The notes under the pieces were generated by a model. That model ran no database searches, was not told the origin of the DNA, and saw nothing but the letters and a program-made list of their open reading frames with translations. Source: an uncultured Lamprocystis sp. (GTDB lineage: Bacteria; Pseudomonadota; Gammaproteobacteria; Chromatiales; Chromatiaceae). Taken from it: DNA of 57,618 bases. Made by a program: the position numbers and the translations under genes. Positions 10,030 to 19,775 of the stretch are shown one piece after another (the stretch's first letter is position 1; each line of letters opens with the position of its first letter). The stretch spans positions 1 through 57,618 of the forward strand of contig NZ_CAIZIZ010000148.1 in NCBI RefSeq assembly GCF_903933125.1, written 5' to 3'.

Positions 10030-10358
10030 GTTACATCTCCATGTGAATCTGTCTTATCTAATATTAACTGGGTTTTCGGAACTTTCCAGAGGGTACCATC
10101 GGTGTGTCAACGTACGGACGCCCCCGCCCTCCGCCAGTAGACTGTCGATTAGGGCTGCGGTACGGCAGCGAAGGCAAAGTGCGACACATTGACGTGCAAC
10201 CGGCGATCAAGGCGCGGTGGATGCTCAAGTGATCGCTGCTGGCGCCATCCTTGATTCTCGAATTGTATAGCGCAGCTGCGGCGCCGTGCGCCACGCCCTA
10301 CCCACGCCGGAGCGAATCTGGCGCCCCAATTCCACAGTCGCAAGAGGCTCGACCCCTA

Positions 10359-10751
10359 ATGTACGGATTTTCCACGACCCTGCATACCCCCTTCGACCAG
10401 GCCGTTACCCGGGTCACCGAGGCCCTGAAAAGCGAGGGTTTCGGCGTCCTGACCGACATCGATATCCAGGCCACACTCAAGGCCAAGCTGGGCGTCGAGC
10501 GGCGACCCTACCGCATCCTCGGCGCCTGCAATCCACCCCTGGCCAACCGGGCCTTAGAGGCGGAACCCGACATCGGGTTGCTGTTGCCGTGCAACGTGAT
10601 TGTGCGGGAAGCGGCGGACGGCAGCATCGTCGTCGCCGTTATGGATCCGCAAGCGGTCTTGCAACTCGTTGACAAGCCGGAGATCGCCGAACTCGCGTCG
10701 GAGGTGCGCGGGCAGTTGGAGCGGGTGCGTGACGTTCTCATAGTCGTTTGA
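10359..10751 (+). CDS. DUF302-family protein
   Basis: [45 protein letters not shown]; start ATG 10359 within ORF 10251-10751. Confidence 0.85.
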   Translation: MYGFSTTLHTPFDQAVTRVTEALKSEGFGVLTDIDIQATLKAKLGVERRPYRILGACNPPLANRALEAEPDIGLLLPCNVIVREAADGSIVVAVMDPQAVLQLVDKPEIAELASEVRGQLERVRDVLIVV

Positions 10752-10788
10752 GGCAATGGCTACCACCCACCTTTGAGGAGATGGCATC

Positions 10789-11361
10789 ATGACCAACACA
10801 AGCACTGCCGTTGTCCAGCACGGTGACCTTGCGACCCGCCCGGTCGCGCGCGTCGCTAGCCCCGAGCGGGTGCGGGTCTGGGACCCGTTCTTGCGCTTTT
10901 TCCACTGGAGCCTGGCCGTTGCCGTGCTGATCGCCTTCCTGACCGGAGACGCGATCGAGGGGCTGCACGTCTTCGTCGGCTATGTCGTCATGGGGCTGAT
11001 TGCCGCCCGCCTGGTGTGGGGGGTGATCGGGCCGAAGCACGCCCGGTGGTGGGACTTCGTGCGCGGACCCCGCGTCATCAAGGCCTATCTCGGGGACGTC
11101 CTGCGCGGGCACCCGGCCCGCTACTTGGGCCATAACCCGACCGGCGGGGCCATGGCCGTCGCCCTCATCGCGGGACTTGTTCTGACGACACTCTCTGGAC
11201 TGGCCGCACAGAGCGTCCATGGCTTGAAGGAGGTCCACGAGCTGATCGCCTACGCCACCCTGTGCCTGGTCCCCCTGCACCTGCTCGGGGTGGCGGTCGC
11301 GAGCTTCCAGCACCGAGAGAATCTGGTGCGTGCTATGATCAATGGCGATAAACGCGCCTGA
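10789..11361 (+). CDS. Cytochrome b561-like / Ni,Fe-hydrogenase-type diheme cytochrome b
   Basis: VRVWDPFLRFFHWSLAVAVLIAFLTGD; four TM segments with conserved His; RBS GAGGAG upstream. Confidence 0.85.
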   Translation: MTNTSTAVVQHGDLATRPVARVASPERVRVWDPFLRFFHWSLAVAVLIAFLTGDAIEGLHVFVGYVVMGLIAARLVWGVIGPKHARWWDFVRGPRVIKAYLGDVLRGHPARYLGHNPTGGAMAVALIAGLVLTTLSGLAAQSVHGLKEVHELIAYATLCLVPLHLLGVAVASFQHRENLVRAMINGDKRA

Positions 11362-11531
11362 GTCTCTTCCTGATAATAGGCTGACAACCCCGCTCAGCAG
11401 GCGCTCAGGCGCGGTGTTTTAGCCTGGGCTTTGGTTGCGCTGTCCAAGCGCTGTCTTGGATTTGCACGAAATCGTCCCGTAACCGAGTCCACTATTATTC
11501 GCGGTCACACACCGCGACAAGGAGTTTCGTG

Positions 11532-12259
11532 ATGAAGCTTTCTACAACAGCCGCGTCCGCCTTGTTCCTGACCTCCGCCGTGCCCTGGCCGGTACCTTCG
11601 ACAACGCCGGGGTCGCGCTGGCCGGTTCGGCGCCGGTCGCGCGCATCTTGAACTGCACCCTGGCGAAGACCTCATTCAAGGGCGCCAACGAGGGCTGGTT
11701 TAGCAGTGCTGAGAAATCCGTGGAGGCCACCTGCCTGGCTGGGGACACCGCGATCAACTTCTCTGCCAGCGCCGACAGTTGGCCGAAGCTGCTGCAACTG
11801 GCTGGTCAGCCGGTGGTCGTGAAGTTGGCCCAGAACAAAGGAGAGGTCAAGGAGGCCAAGTCCGATTGGGTCATGGTCGACATCGCATCCAAAGTCAGCA
11901 TCACGACAAACCCGAATAAGATCTGCGGCGACGACAAGGCGCCGAAGGAGTTCAAAGCAATCTGGTCACACGGCTATCGCGTTGGTGAGGCAGTGGACGT
12001 CTGGCAAGGCGGTACACGCGCGAAGGATGCCCAGTGGAACGGTCCGCAGTCAGGGCGCAAGGATGACTGGTACGCGGACGTGCGCATGTCGCGCAGTCGC
12101 AACGTGCAATGGGCGCCGGATGGATCGGTGCGCCTCGGCAGCAGTTGCGCGGCAGCGCACGAGACGATCGCCGCTGCCGCAAAACCGCTGATTTTTGTCT
12201 ATGACCAGGGCGCGGAGGATCCGGAGTACGCCGTCATGGAGGTCTATGCGGTGGAGTGA
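11532..12259 (+). pseudogene. Secreted hypothetical protein with probable 1-nt frameshift in the signal peptide region
   Basis: MKLSTTAASALFLTSAV starts at ATG 11532; the mature part ALAGTFDNAGVALAGSAPVARILNCTLAK... continues in another frame (11532 to in-frame codon at 11648 is 116 nt). Confidence 0.55.
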
Positions 12260-12547
12260 TCCCGGAGCCCCGGCGCGGCCCATTTTCCCAGGGTTTCCGG
12301 TGTGACGCACCCAGGGGAATGCCACTTCGCCGCCGTGTTTGCTTTGGCTCAAGTTCATCGACCAGTACCGGAGTCAACTTCTCCTGGTTTTGATCGGTGC
12401 GGCGGAGTTGGCCGCAATGATGGTCAAGGCCGGTCCCCCAGCCGCCGTGCAGTTGGATTTCCTATCCCATGCTGATGGTGCGGGGGGTAATGGGTCAACG
12501 GGAGCAATGGTTTACAGCGCGGCCTTTCCTCCTCGCAATGGTGACTG

Positions 12548-13090
12548 TCAGAATTCTGCTGAACCCCGGCAGTCCGGAGCGTGCGTGTCACGCGCATCCG
12601 AATCGACCAAGAACCGCCCGGCCCGGAGAAAATTGCGGCCGACCAGGATCGGGTATGAAAATGCCTGACGTTCGGCCAACGTCATGCGATCGGTGATCGT
12701 CTTGCCGGCGAGACAGATCTCCATCATGACCACCGGCCGCAGCGTTGTACCGGCTGCGCCTTTGTTCTTGATCCTGATCCAATCGACGATATCACGTTGC
12801 ACGACGACGGTCCCGCCATCGCCGTCGGCAATGGAAAATACGACGCGTTCGGGTGTTCCTGGCGTATCGCTTCCGCTGATTCTCATAATAGTGGCATCAA
12901 TCGCGCCGAGGCTGGCGCCGGTATCCATGCGCGCCGACTGTTCTATACCCAGTGCGGTGAGGCGCACCTTCTCTGCCCACCCGATGACTGCCGGCATAGA
13001 CGCTGGCGATGCCTCACACGGGCCATCTTCGCTCCCTGCTTGTGCAAGCGCCACGAATGCTGCCAGCGTCGCCAAGGCGACAGAATGCAA
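12548..13090 (-). CDS. Retropepsin-like aspartic protease family (ATP-dependent zinc protease/PF05618-like), secreted
   Basis: MDTGASLGAIDA active-site motif; MTLAERQAFSYPILVGRNFLRAGRFLVD; the N-terminal ~70 aa of ORF 12548-13306 are probably not translated. Confidence 0.7.
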   Translation of the reverse strand: MHSVALATLAAFVALAQAGSEDGPCEASPASMPAVIGWAEKVRLTALGIEQSARMDTGASLGAIDATIMRISGSDTPGTPERVVFSIADGDGGTVVVQRDIVDWIRIKNKGAAGTTLRPVVMMEICLAGKTITDRMTLAERQAFSYPILVGRNFLRAGRFLVDSDARDTHAPDCRGSAEF

Positions 13091-13333
13091 TACCCGTACC
13101 AACCGACGATAACAGCACGGGCAACGACGACCGCGCGCCGACAGATAGCCAGCGGACGGAGTGACTCCGCGGCTGAACGTTTGCTGACAGGGTCTCTCAG
13201 GTTGCCGCGAACTGCTCAGTGCTAGGCTGTACCCAAGTCCTGATCGATGCGGCCGCGACTCCTGCTCTGTAGCGTCCGGATCACGACTGCGCGGTCGATC
13301 GTTCACGCCGGCTGACTCGTAGTGTGAGGTTCA

Positions 13334-13984
13334 ATGAGCGCAGATGCACAGATCGCGGTCGGGCGGATGCCGGAGCCGGGCGTGGTCAATGAACGACCGG
13401 CTGCCGCGGCGGCGCCTGACTGGCCGAAGAATGACGCCGGTCTCACGGTCGCCAGCCGGATCACGGCGGCCCGGCTGGTGATCGCATTGATCAGCTTTGT
13501 CTTCATGACCTTGAACTGGTGGCAGACGGCGTTCGTGCTGATATTCGTCGCGACGATCCTGGATATCGTCGATGGTCAGGCGGCGCGCCGCCTGCAACAG
13601 GTGAGCAAGCAAGGCGTTTTCCTGGATATTATGGTCGATAAGATCGTCATTATATCCACGTTTCTCTTCATCGGGGTAGGCATCGACATGCTGTTTTTTT
13701 ATCTCGGCATATTGATGCTGATACGGGAATACATGATGGATACCATGAGGGCCTTGGCCGCCTCTAACAGTCTTGTCATAGCGGCCGACAAGCTGAGCAA
13801 GATCAAGGGGATATTATTCATGACCGCAATGCTCATGATGATTGGTACCCATGCCTTCGTGGCCGACGCGCGGCCGGATGCGGTGCTGCGGGCGGCCGGC
13901 ACCGTCCTGGCGGTCACGGGCCTGCTCCTGGCTTACGTGTCCTTGGCGCGCTTCCTGATGCGGCATCGCAAAGCATTGGCGTAA
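13334..13984 (+). CDS. CDP-alcohol phosphatidyltransferase family protein
   Basis: Full motif DG-x2-AR-x8-G-x3-D-x3-D: DGQAARRLQQVSKQGVFLDIMVD; multiple TM. Confidence 0.9.
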   Translation: MSADAQIAVGRMPEPGVVNERPAAAAAPDWPKNDAGLTVASRITAARLVIALISFVFMTLNWWQTAFVLIFVATILDIVDGQAARRLQQVSKQGVFLDIMVDKIVIISTFLFIGVGIDMLFFYLGILMLIREYMMDTMRALAASNSLVIAADKLSKIKGILFMTAMLMMIGTHAFVADARPDAVLRAAGTVLAVTGLLLAYVSLARFLMRHRKALA

Positions 13985-14140
13985 CAGCGCGCCCCGCCCA
14001 TTTCGCGGACCTCGCTGAATGCGCATGATCCCTTCTTGGACCTGCTGTCGAGTTGATTACACAAGGATCAAGCGAGATTGCGGTCCGCCTTGAGTGCGCC
14101 GACCGGGCCAGTAACCAGCCATATGAGAGGTGACGCGACC

Positions 14141-15283
14141 ATGAATCTCCGTTCCCTAACCTCGGCGCCGCGGTCGGGTACGCAGCTCGACCAGGACGTC
14201 ATGCTCGACGATGCGACCGCGGACCGACTGCTCGAACTTGGCATCAGCCGACGGCGCTTTCTGTCCTATTGCGCTGGGCTCGCATCCCTGATGGCCTTGC
14301 CGCAGTCCATGGTGCCCGGCCTGGCCGCTGCGGCGACCGCGCGCACCAGACCGTCCGTGGTTTACCTGTCGTTTCAGGAATGCACCGGCTGTCTGGAATC
14401 CATGGTGAATTCTTTCCCCTTTCAGGGCGGTGGAACCATCGAGAATTTGATTCTCAACCTGGTCTCCCTGGACTTCCAGCAAACCCTGATGGCCGCCTCC
14501 GGCGATCAGGCCGAACAACAGCTGCGCAGTGCCACGAACCGATCGGGCTATGTGCTGCTCATCGACGGGTCGATCCCGGCGCAGGGGAACCGCGGCTACT
14601 TTGTCAGCGGTGAAAAAAACGGGGTGGTGCGCTTCCGGGAGGCGGCCGAAAGCGCGCGCCTGATCATCGCCGCGGGCACCTGTGCCAGCTTCGGCGGACT
14701 ACCGAAGGCGGATCCCAACCCAACCGGCGCGGTGTCGGTCGGCGCCCTGCTGCGACAACTGGGAATAAAGAAGGATCTCATCAACGTTCCCGGCTGCCCG
14801 CCGATCCCGGAGGTATTGACCGGAGTCATCCTGTACTACCTGGCCCGCGGCAAACCGGCACTCGACGCGCTCAATCGGCCAACGATGTTTTATGGCCGCA
14901 GCGTGCATGAAGGGTGTTATCGCGAAGAATCGTTCGAGGACGGACCCCATGCCCGGTCATTCGACGATGCGCATGCCCGGGCGGGCGGCTGTCTGATCAA
15001 GCTCGGCTGCAAAGGGCCGGTCACCCATAGCGCCTGTGCCAGGATCGGCTGGAACCAGGGCACCAGCTTTCCCATGATGTCGGGACACGGGTGTATTGGC
15101 TGTACCGAGCCGGATTTCTGGGATCGCGTCAATACCGGAGGCACCAAGGGCTTTTATGTACCCTTGGGCCACAACAGCAGCGCGACGGACCCCATCAACG
15201 AAGGACCGGAGCAAAGGGGAAGAACGGAGGGCACCTGGGGCCATGGCCATGAGGATGATGATGAGGACGACGATGACGACTGA
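14141..15283 (+). CDS. [NiFe] hydrogenase small subunit (Tat signal SRRRFL, soluble-looking, Asp-rich C-terminus)
   Basis: SRRRFLSYCAG Tat motif; ECTGCLE, GTCASFGG, GCPPIPE, HEGC, GHGCIGC ligand motifs; C-terminus GHGHEDDDEDDDDD; likely start ATG ~14141 (MNLRSLTSAP). Confidence 0.92.
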   Translation: MNLRSLTSAPRSGTQLDQDVMLDDATADRLLELGISRRRFLSYCAGLASLMALPQSMVPGLAAAATARTRPSVVYLSFQECTGCLESMVNSFPFQGGGTIENLILNLVSLDFQQTLMAASGDQAEQQLRSATNRSGYVLLIDGSIPAQGNRGYFVSGEKNGVVRFREAAESARLIIAAGTCASFGGLPKADPNPTGAVSVGALLRQLGIKKDLINVPGCPPIPEVLTGVILYYLARGKPALDALNRPTMFYGRSVHEGCYREESFEDGPHARSFDDAHARAGGCLIKLGCKGPVTHSACARIGWNQGTSFPMMSGHGCIGCTEPDFWDRVNTGGTKGFYVPLGHNSSATDPINEGPEQRGRTEGTWGHGHEDDDEDDDDD

Positions 15284-15352
15284 GACCCCTGCCGCGCGCC
15301 CGCCGCATTCGTACACCCGATCCACTCGTCCGGCTAACCCAGGAGACCGACC

Positions 15353-17224
15353 ATGGCAACCGCGCCCAATGTAATTATCGATCCTGTAACCCGTATCGAG
15401 GGCCACTTGCGTATCCAGGCCTTTGCCGAGCCTGACGGACGCGGCGGCGGCGTGATCCGCCGGCCGGGGCTATGTGCGGCGACGATGGTGCGGGGCGTCG
15501 AGCGCATCCTGCGGGGCCGCGATCCGCGGGATGCCTGGGCCTTCACCCAGCGGATCTGCGGGGTCTGCACCGTGGTCCATGGTGTCACGTCGGTGCGTGC
15601 CGTAGAGCATGCCATCGGCATCAAGGTGCCGCGCAATGCCGACTACATCCGCAACATGATGATCGGCGCCCAATACGTCCATGACCACGTCATGCATTTC
15701 TACCACCTGCACGCCCTGGACTGGGTCGACGTCACGAGCGCCTTGCAGGCAAACCCGGCCGCGACCGCCCGGCTGGCCAAGGACAACAACCCCGGTTTCA
15801 AGGCCGACAGCGGTGCACTGCCGAACGCCGCCTATTTCCAAGGGGTCCTGAACCGGCTCACCAGCGCGGCGGGCGACGGCACGCAGTTGGGACTGTTCGG
15901 AAACGGTTATTGGGGTCACCCCGCCTATCATCTCACCGCGGAAGAGAATCTGCTGCTGCTCTCCCATTACATCGAGGCTCTGGCCTGGGCGCGGGACGTG
16001 GTGAAACTGCATGCGGTTTTCGGCGGCAAGGACCCCCACCCCAATCTGGTGGTCGGCGGGATGCCCTGCACCCTGAGCAGCAACCCCGGGCGCGTCAGCG
16101 AAGACGCCGGCGGGACCTCGCTCAATAACGCCGGGTTTGCGGTCATCCGCTCCGCGATTGCCAGGATGCAGGCCTTTGTCGACCAGGTCTACCTGCCGGA
16201 CGTGCTGCTGCTGGCAAAGCGGTATCCGGAGTGGGCCGGTTACGGTGCGACGGCGGGGAACTTTCTGTGTTATGGGGAGTTTCCAGAACCCACGCTGGTG
16301 AAGACCGAGTTCGCTGACGGCGCCGGCGATTATCCGGCGGGCTACCTCTTTCCACGCGGGGTGATCTGGGCCGGCAACCGCGATCGGCTGGCCACCTTCG
16401 ATCCGGCCCTGGTCACCGAGAACGTCGCGCATGCCTGGTATCGCGGATCGGCGACGGGGGTACACCCGTCCGTCGGTACGACCGAACTGAACTATACCGG
16501 ACCCGCGGCCGAGGGCGGATCGGGCTATATGCTTCAGGAGCGTGACAAATACTCCTGGATCAAGTCGCCCCGTTACAATGGTCAACCCATGGAGGTCGGC
16601 CCGCTCGCGCACATCCTGACGATGCATGCGCGGGGCACTCTGCCGACCGACGCCGTGGTGCGCGGCTACGTCCGGAAGTACTGGACCAACCCCGCATCCG
16701 CGGGGGGAGTGGGGTTAGCGTTCGCGCAGCTCAATTCGACCCTGGGCCGGATCTTTTGCCGGATGCTCGAGACGAAGATCATTGCTGATCAGATGACTGT
16801 CTGGTACCAGGGCTATTACAAAGGCCGGGCTGGTCCCTATTGGAATCCCAAGACGTTTGCGCGCTTGCGGGAGCCTGCATCCTGGCCCAAGGTCGTCGGT
16901 GTCGGATTCACGGAGGCCCCACGCGGGGCCCTGGGGCACTGGGTGACGATCGATCCGGGGTCCGGCAAGATCGAGAACTATCAATGCGTCGTCGCCAGCC
17001 AATGGAATGCCGGGCCGCGTGATGCAGGCGCGATCGAAGGCCCCTACGAGCGCGCTCTGGTCGGCTTGACGCTGGCCGATGTCGCGCGGCCGCTGGAGGT
17101 GTTGCGCACGATCCATAGTTTCGATCCGTGCATCGGGTGCGCGGTCCATATCGCCGACCCGGACGGGCAGCCGCTGGTACAAGTCGAAGTGAGGCACGCG
17201 GCCAGATCGGGTTCACTGGTATGA
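15353..17224 (+). CDS. [NiFe] hydrogenase large subunit
   Basis: RICGVC (L1) and DPCIGCAVH (L2) followed by a C-terminal extension IADPDGQPLVQVEVRHAARSGSLV. Confidence 0.95.
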   Translation: MATAPNVIIDPVTRIEGHLRIQAFAEPDGRGGGVIRRPGLCAATMVRGVERILRGRDPRDAWAFTQRICGVCTVVHGVTSVRAVEHAIGIKVPRNADYIRNMMIGAQYVHDHVMHFYHLHALDWVDVTSALQANPAATARLAKDNNPGFKADSGALPNAAYFQGVLNRLTSAAGDGTQLGLFGNGYWGHPAYHLTAEENLLLLSHYIEALAWARDVVKLHAVFGGKDPHPNLVVGGMPCTLSSNPGRVSEDAGGTSLNNAGFAVIRSAIARMQAFVDQVYLPDVLLLAKRYPEWAGYGATAGNFLCYGEFPEPTLVKTEFADGAGDYPAGYLFPRGVIWAGNRDRLATFDPALVTENVAHAWYRGSATGVHPSVGTTELNYTGPAAEGGSGYMLQERDKYSWIKSPRYNGQPMEVGPLAHILTMHARGTLPTDAVVRGYVRKYWTNPASAGGVGLAFAQLNSTLGRIFCRMLETKIIADQMTVWYQGYYKGRAGPYWNPKTFARLREPASWPKVVGVGFTEAPRGALGHWVTIDPGSGKIENYQCVVASQWNAGPRDAGAIEGPYERALVGLTLADVARPLEVLRTIHSFDPCIGCAVHIADPDGQPLVQVEVRHAARSGSLV

Positions 17225-17316
17225 CGCCTCCCTGCTACACCTGCTACGGTTGCCATGCACTCCCGCTCGGCAATCTGTGCGGAGCACCGGGAGTAAGCCG
17301 GCGGCTGACCCGAAGG

Positions 17317-17895
17317 TCAGGCCAGGTCCGCAGCCAACGCATCCCGGACGGCCGCAGCGGTCTGGACCTGGCCGCGGTAATCCGGGTGATCGATCCCGAG
17401 GGTCAGCCCCGCCGCGGCCTTCATGGCTGCCGCCATCGGCGCCGTGAGTTCAAAACGCAGGAAATGGACCGCGGAGGTCTTGGTCGCGTCTTCCCGCTCT
17501 AGATCCTCATCGGCAATGCCGTAGACGCGCTCGCAACCGTTCACCTCGACCCAGACCCGATCCTCGATGCCGCGCAGGCGGGCCAGCGCCGCGTGCCGCT
17601 CGTCCGCGTCCTCATACTCGATCATGAAGGTCGCCTTCCAGTTGCTCCCGTCCGGAATCAGCGGGTTGTAGGCGTCCAACTCGTCCTGGATACCGGCCGC
17701 CTCGAAGATACGCTCGGCTCGCAGCATCTCCTGCACCTGATACTGGATGGTCAGCCGATCTTCGAAATACAGGGTTGCGTGAGTACCGATCGCCACCTGA
17801 CGATGCTTCTTGTGGGCCATCACCCGGGCGCGAAAGTCCGGACGGATCCGGGCGTAGTGCTCGAGGCTGTAGAGGTCGTCGCGCTGAAGCTGCAT
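17317..17895 (-). CDS. DUF3501 family protein
   Basis: MQLQRDDLYSLEHYARIRPDFRARVMAHKKHRQVAIG; adjacent to a CCG-domain Fe-S protein, as is typical. Confidence 0.85.
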   Translation of the reverse strand: MQLQRDDLYSLEHYARIRPDFRARVMAHKKHRQVAIGTHATLYFEDRLTIQYQVQEMLRAERIFEAAGIQDELDAYNPLIPDGSNWKATFMIEYEDADERHAALARLRGIEDRVWVEVNGCERVYGIADEDLEREDATKTSAVHFLRFELTAPMAAAMKAAAGLTLGIDHPDYRGQVQTAAAVRDALAADLA

Positions 17896-17964
17896 GGTCG
17901 TCTCCGATTGCGGTGACGGCGGTCCCGTACCAGCCGGGACGCGGCCGGCTAACCGCCGCGGATT

Positions 17965-19305
17965 TCAAATGCCGTAAGCCAGGCGCAACAGGCGCAGGGG
18001 ATGCTGCTGTTGCCCGTCCCGGCCAAGCGCATGGGCGATGTGCGCACCAGCCATCGGACAATCGCTGCCGAAATGGTCGGCGGCCGCCTTGTCCACCCGG
18101 GTTGCAACGGGTTTTACGATCTTCATCGCGGCCGCGTAGCTCTCCTTCTTCACCGCATAGGTTCCGTCGTGCCCGGAGCAGCGCTCGATGATCTCCACGG
18201 TCGTCTCTGGTATCAGGGCCAGCACCTCGCGGGTTTTCTGTCCGATGTTCTGCACCCGTTGATGGCAGGATGCCTGATAGACAACGCTCCCCAAGGGGTG
18301 CGTGAAGTCCAGATTCAGCTTGCCGTGCTTATGCCGGAGCATCAGATACTCGAAGGGATCATACATGGCCTCCTTGACCGCCTGGACGTCCGGGTCATCC
18401 GGGAACATGAGCGGGAGTTCCTGTTTGAACATGAGCACACAGGATGGCACCATCGCCACGATGTCCCAACCCGCATCCACCAGCCCTTTGAGCACCGGGA
18501 TGTTGAACTCCTTGGCGGCCTTGACCGCTTCTAGGTCACCTAATTCCAGCTTGGGCATACCGCAACAGCGCTCCTGCCGCGCCAGGGTGACCGGGATGCC
18601 GTTGTGTTCGAAGACCGCGATCAGATCAGCGTTCACCCCTGGCTCGTTATAGTTGCCGTAACAGGTGACAAACAGCGCCACCTTGCCGGTGGTCGCGCCC
18701 GCCGCTTCGCCCGTCGCGTTGCTCCCGATGCGTGTCCGTTCCGCTTTCCGCAGCGTTTCGCTATGGTACTCCGGCACTCGCGCCTCCTGGTGGACTTGCA
18801 ACACTGCCTCCAGCGCCTTGCGCGCCAGTGGATTCCTGTTGGCCGCGTTCACCAAACCACTCACCACCGGGATTCCGGCGAGCGTCCCCACCCGGTCCGT
18901 ACTGGTCAGCACACGGTCGCGGAATTTCACATCACCCTGCTTGAACTTGTACGCCTTGGCTCGTAACATCAAATGAGGAAAATCCAGGTTCCACTCGTGC
19001 GGCGGTACGTAGGGGCACTTGGTCATGTAGCAGAGATCGCAGAGATAACAGTGGTCCACCACCTGCCAGTAATCCTGCTTCGCGACACCGTCGACCTCCT
19101 GCGACGCTGAGGAATCGACCAGATCGAACAGGGTAGGAAATGATTGACAGAGACTCACGCAGCGTCGACATCCGTGACAGATGTCAAAGATCCGCTCCAG
19201 TTCATGGAAAAGAATGGATTCGTCGTAAAAGGTCGGATTTTGCCAGTCGAGGGCGTGGCGAGTCGGGGCTTCAAGACTACCCTCGCGAACGCTGGTGCTG
19301 CTCAT
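17965..19305 (-). CDS. Heterodisulfide reductase-related (Fe-S)-binding protein (two ferredoxin CxxCxxC clusters + cysteine-rich CCG domains)
   Basis: CHGCRRCVSLCQSFP, CYLCDLCYMTKCPYVPPHEW, QERCCGMPKLELGD, SCHQRVQNIGQKTREVL. Confidence 0.88.
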   Translation of the reverse strand: MSSTSVREGSLEAPTRHALDWQNPTFYDESILFHELERIFDICHGCRRCVSLCQSFPTLFDLVDSSASQEVDGVAKQDYWQVVDHCYLCDLCYMTKCPYVPPHEWNLDFPHLMLRAKAYKFKQGDVKFRDRVLTSTDRVGTLAGIPVVSGLVNAANRNPLARKALEAVLQVHQEARVPEYHSETLRKAERTRIGSNATGEAAGATTGKVALFVTCYGNYNEPGVNADLIAVFEHNGIPVTLARQERCCGMPKLELGDLEAVKAAKEFNIPVLKGLVDAGWDIVAMVPSCVLMFKQELPLMFPDDPDVQAVKEAMYDPFEYLMLRHKHGKLNLDFTHPLGSVVYQASCHQRVQNIGQKTREVLALIPETTVEIIERCSGHDGTYAVKKESYAAAMKIVKPVATRVDKAAADHFGSDCPMAGAHIAHALGRDGQQQHPLRLLRLAYGI

Positions 19306-19775
19306 ATCGCTACCCTTGGATGTGCTGGTTTGCCGGAGATGTGCGAAGTGCTTAGGCCGCTATGATCACTTCGTCCTGCTGCTGCTCACTAAGTCTGGCT
19401 TGTCCGAGGTCGATCCGCAAAATGGATTTTACAATCAGCCTGATAGGTGATGACCATTGCGGTTGCCGGGGTCCAGCAGTCGTACGGAATCCCAGTTAAC
19501 CATGGCATTGAAAGGGTTTAGTAAGCCGCTGTTGTCGAATGCCCAACCACGCACCCGCGACGACTCAAGCCCGTTGGCGGATCCAAAATCAAGAACTGTC
19601 AGCTTTTTTTACATCGGGGGCTGGCTGAACGACTGAGTAGGTGACGCTCGAGATACGTGATGCATTATTTATCAGAGAGATATAATAATCGGCGCGTTTT
19701 TTGCATGGATAAAGCGCCGAAACGACCAGCGCCGACATTGGCGCGCCGTCGAGACTGATAATTTAGGTATGTAAA

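Noticed and set aside
15470-16627. 385-aa minus-strand ORF
   Set aside because: Antisense to the hydrogenase large subunit, which carries all diagnostic motifs.
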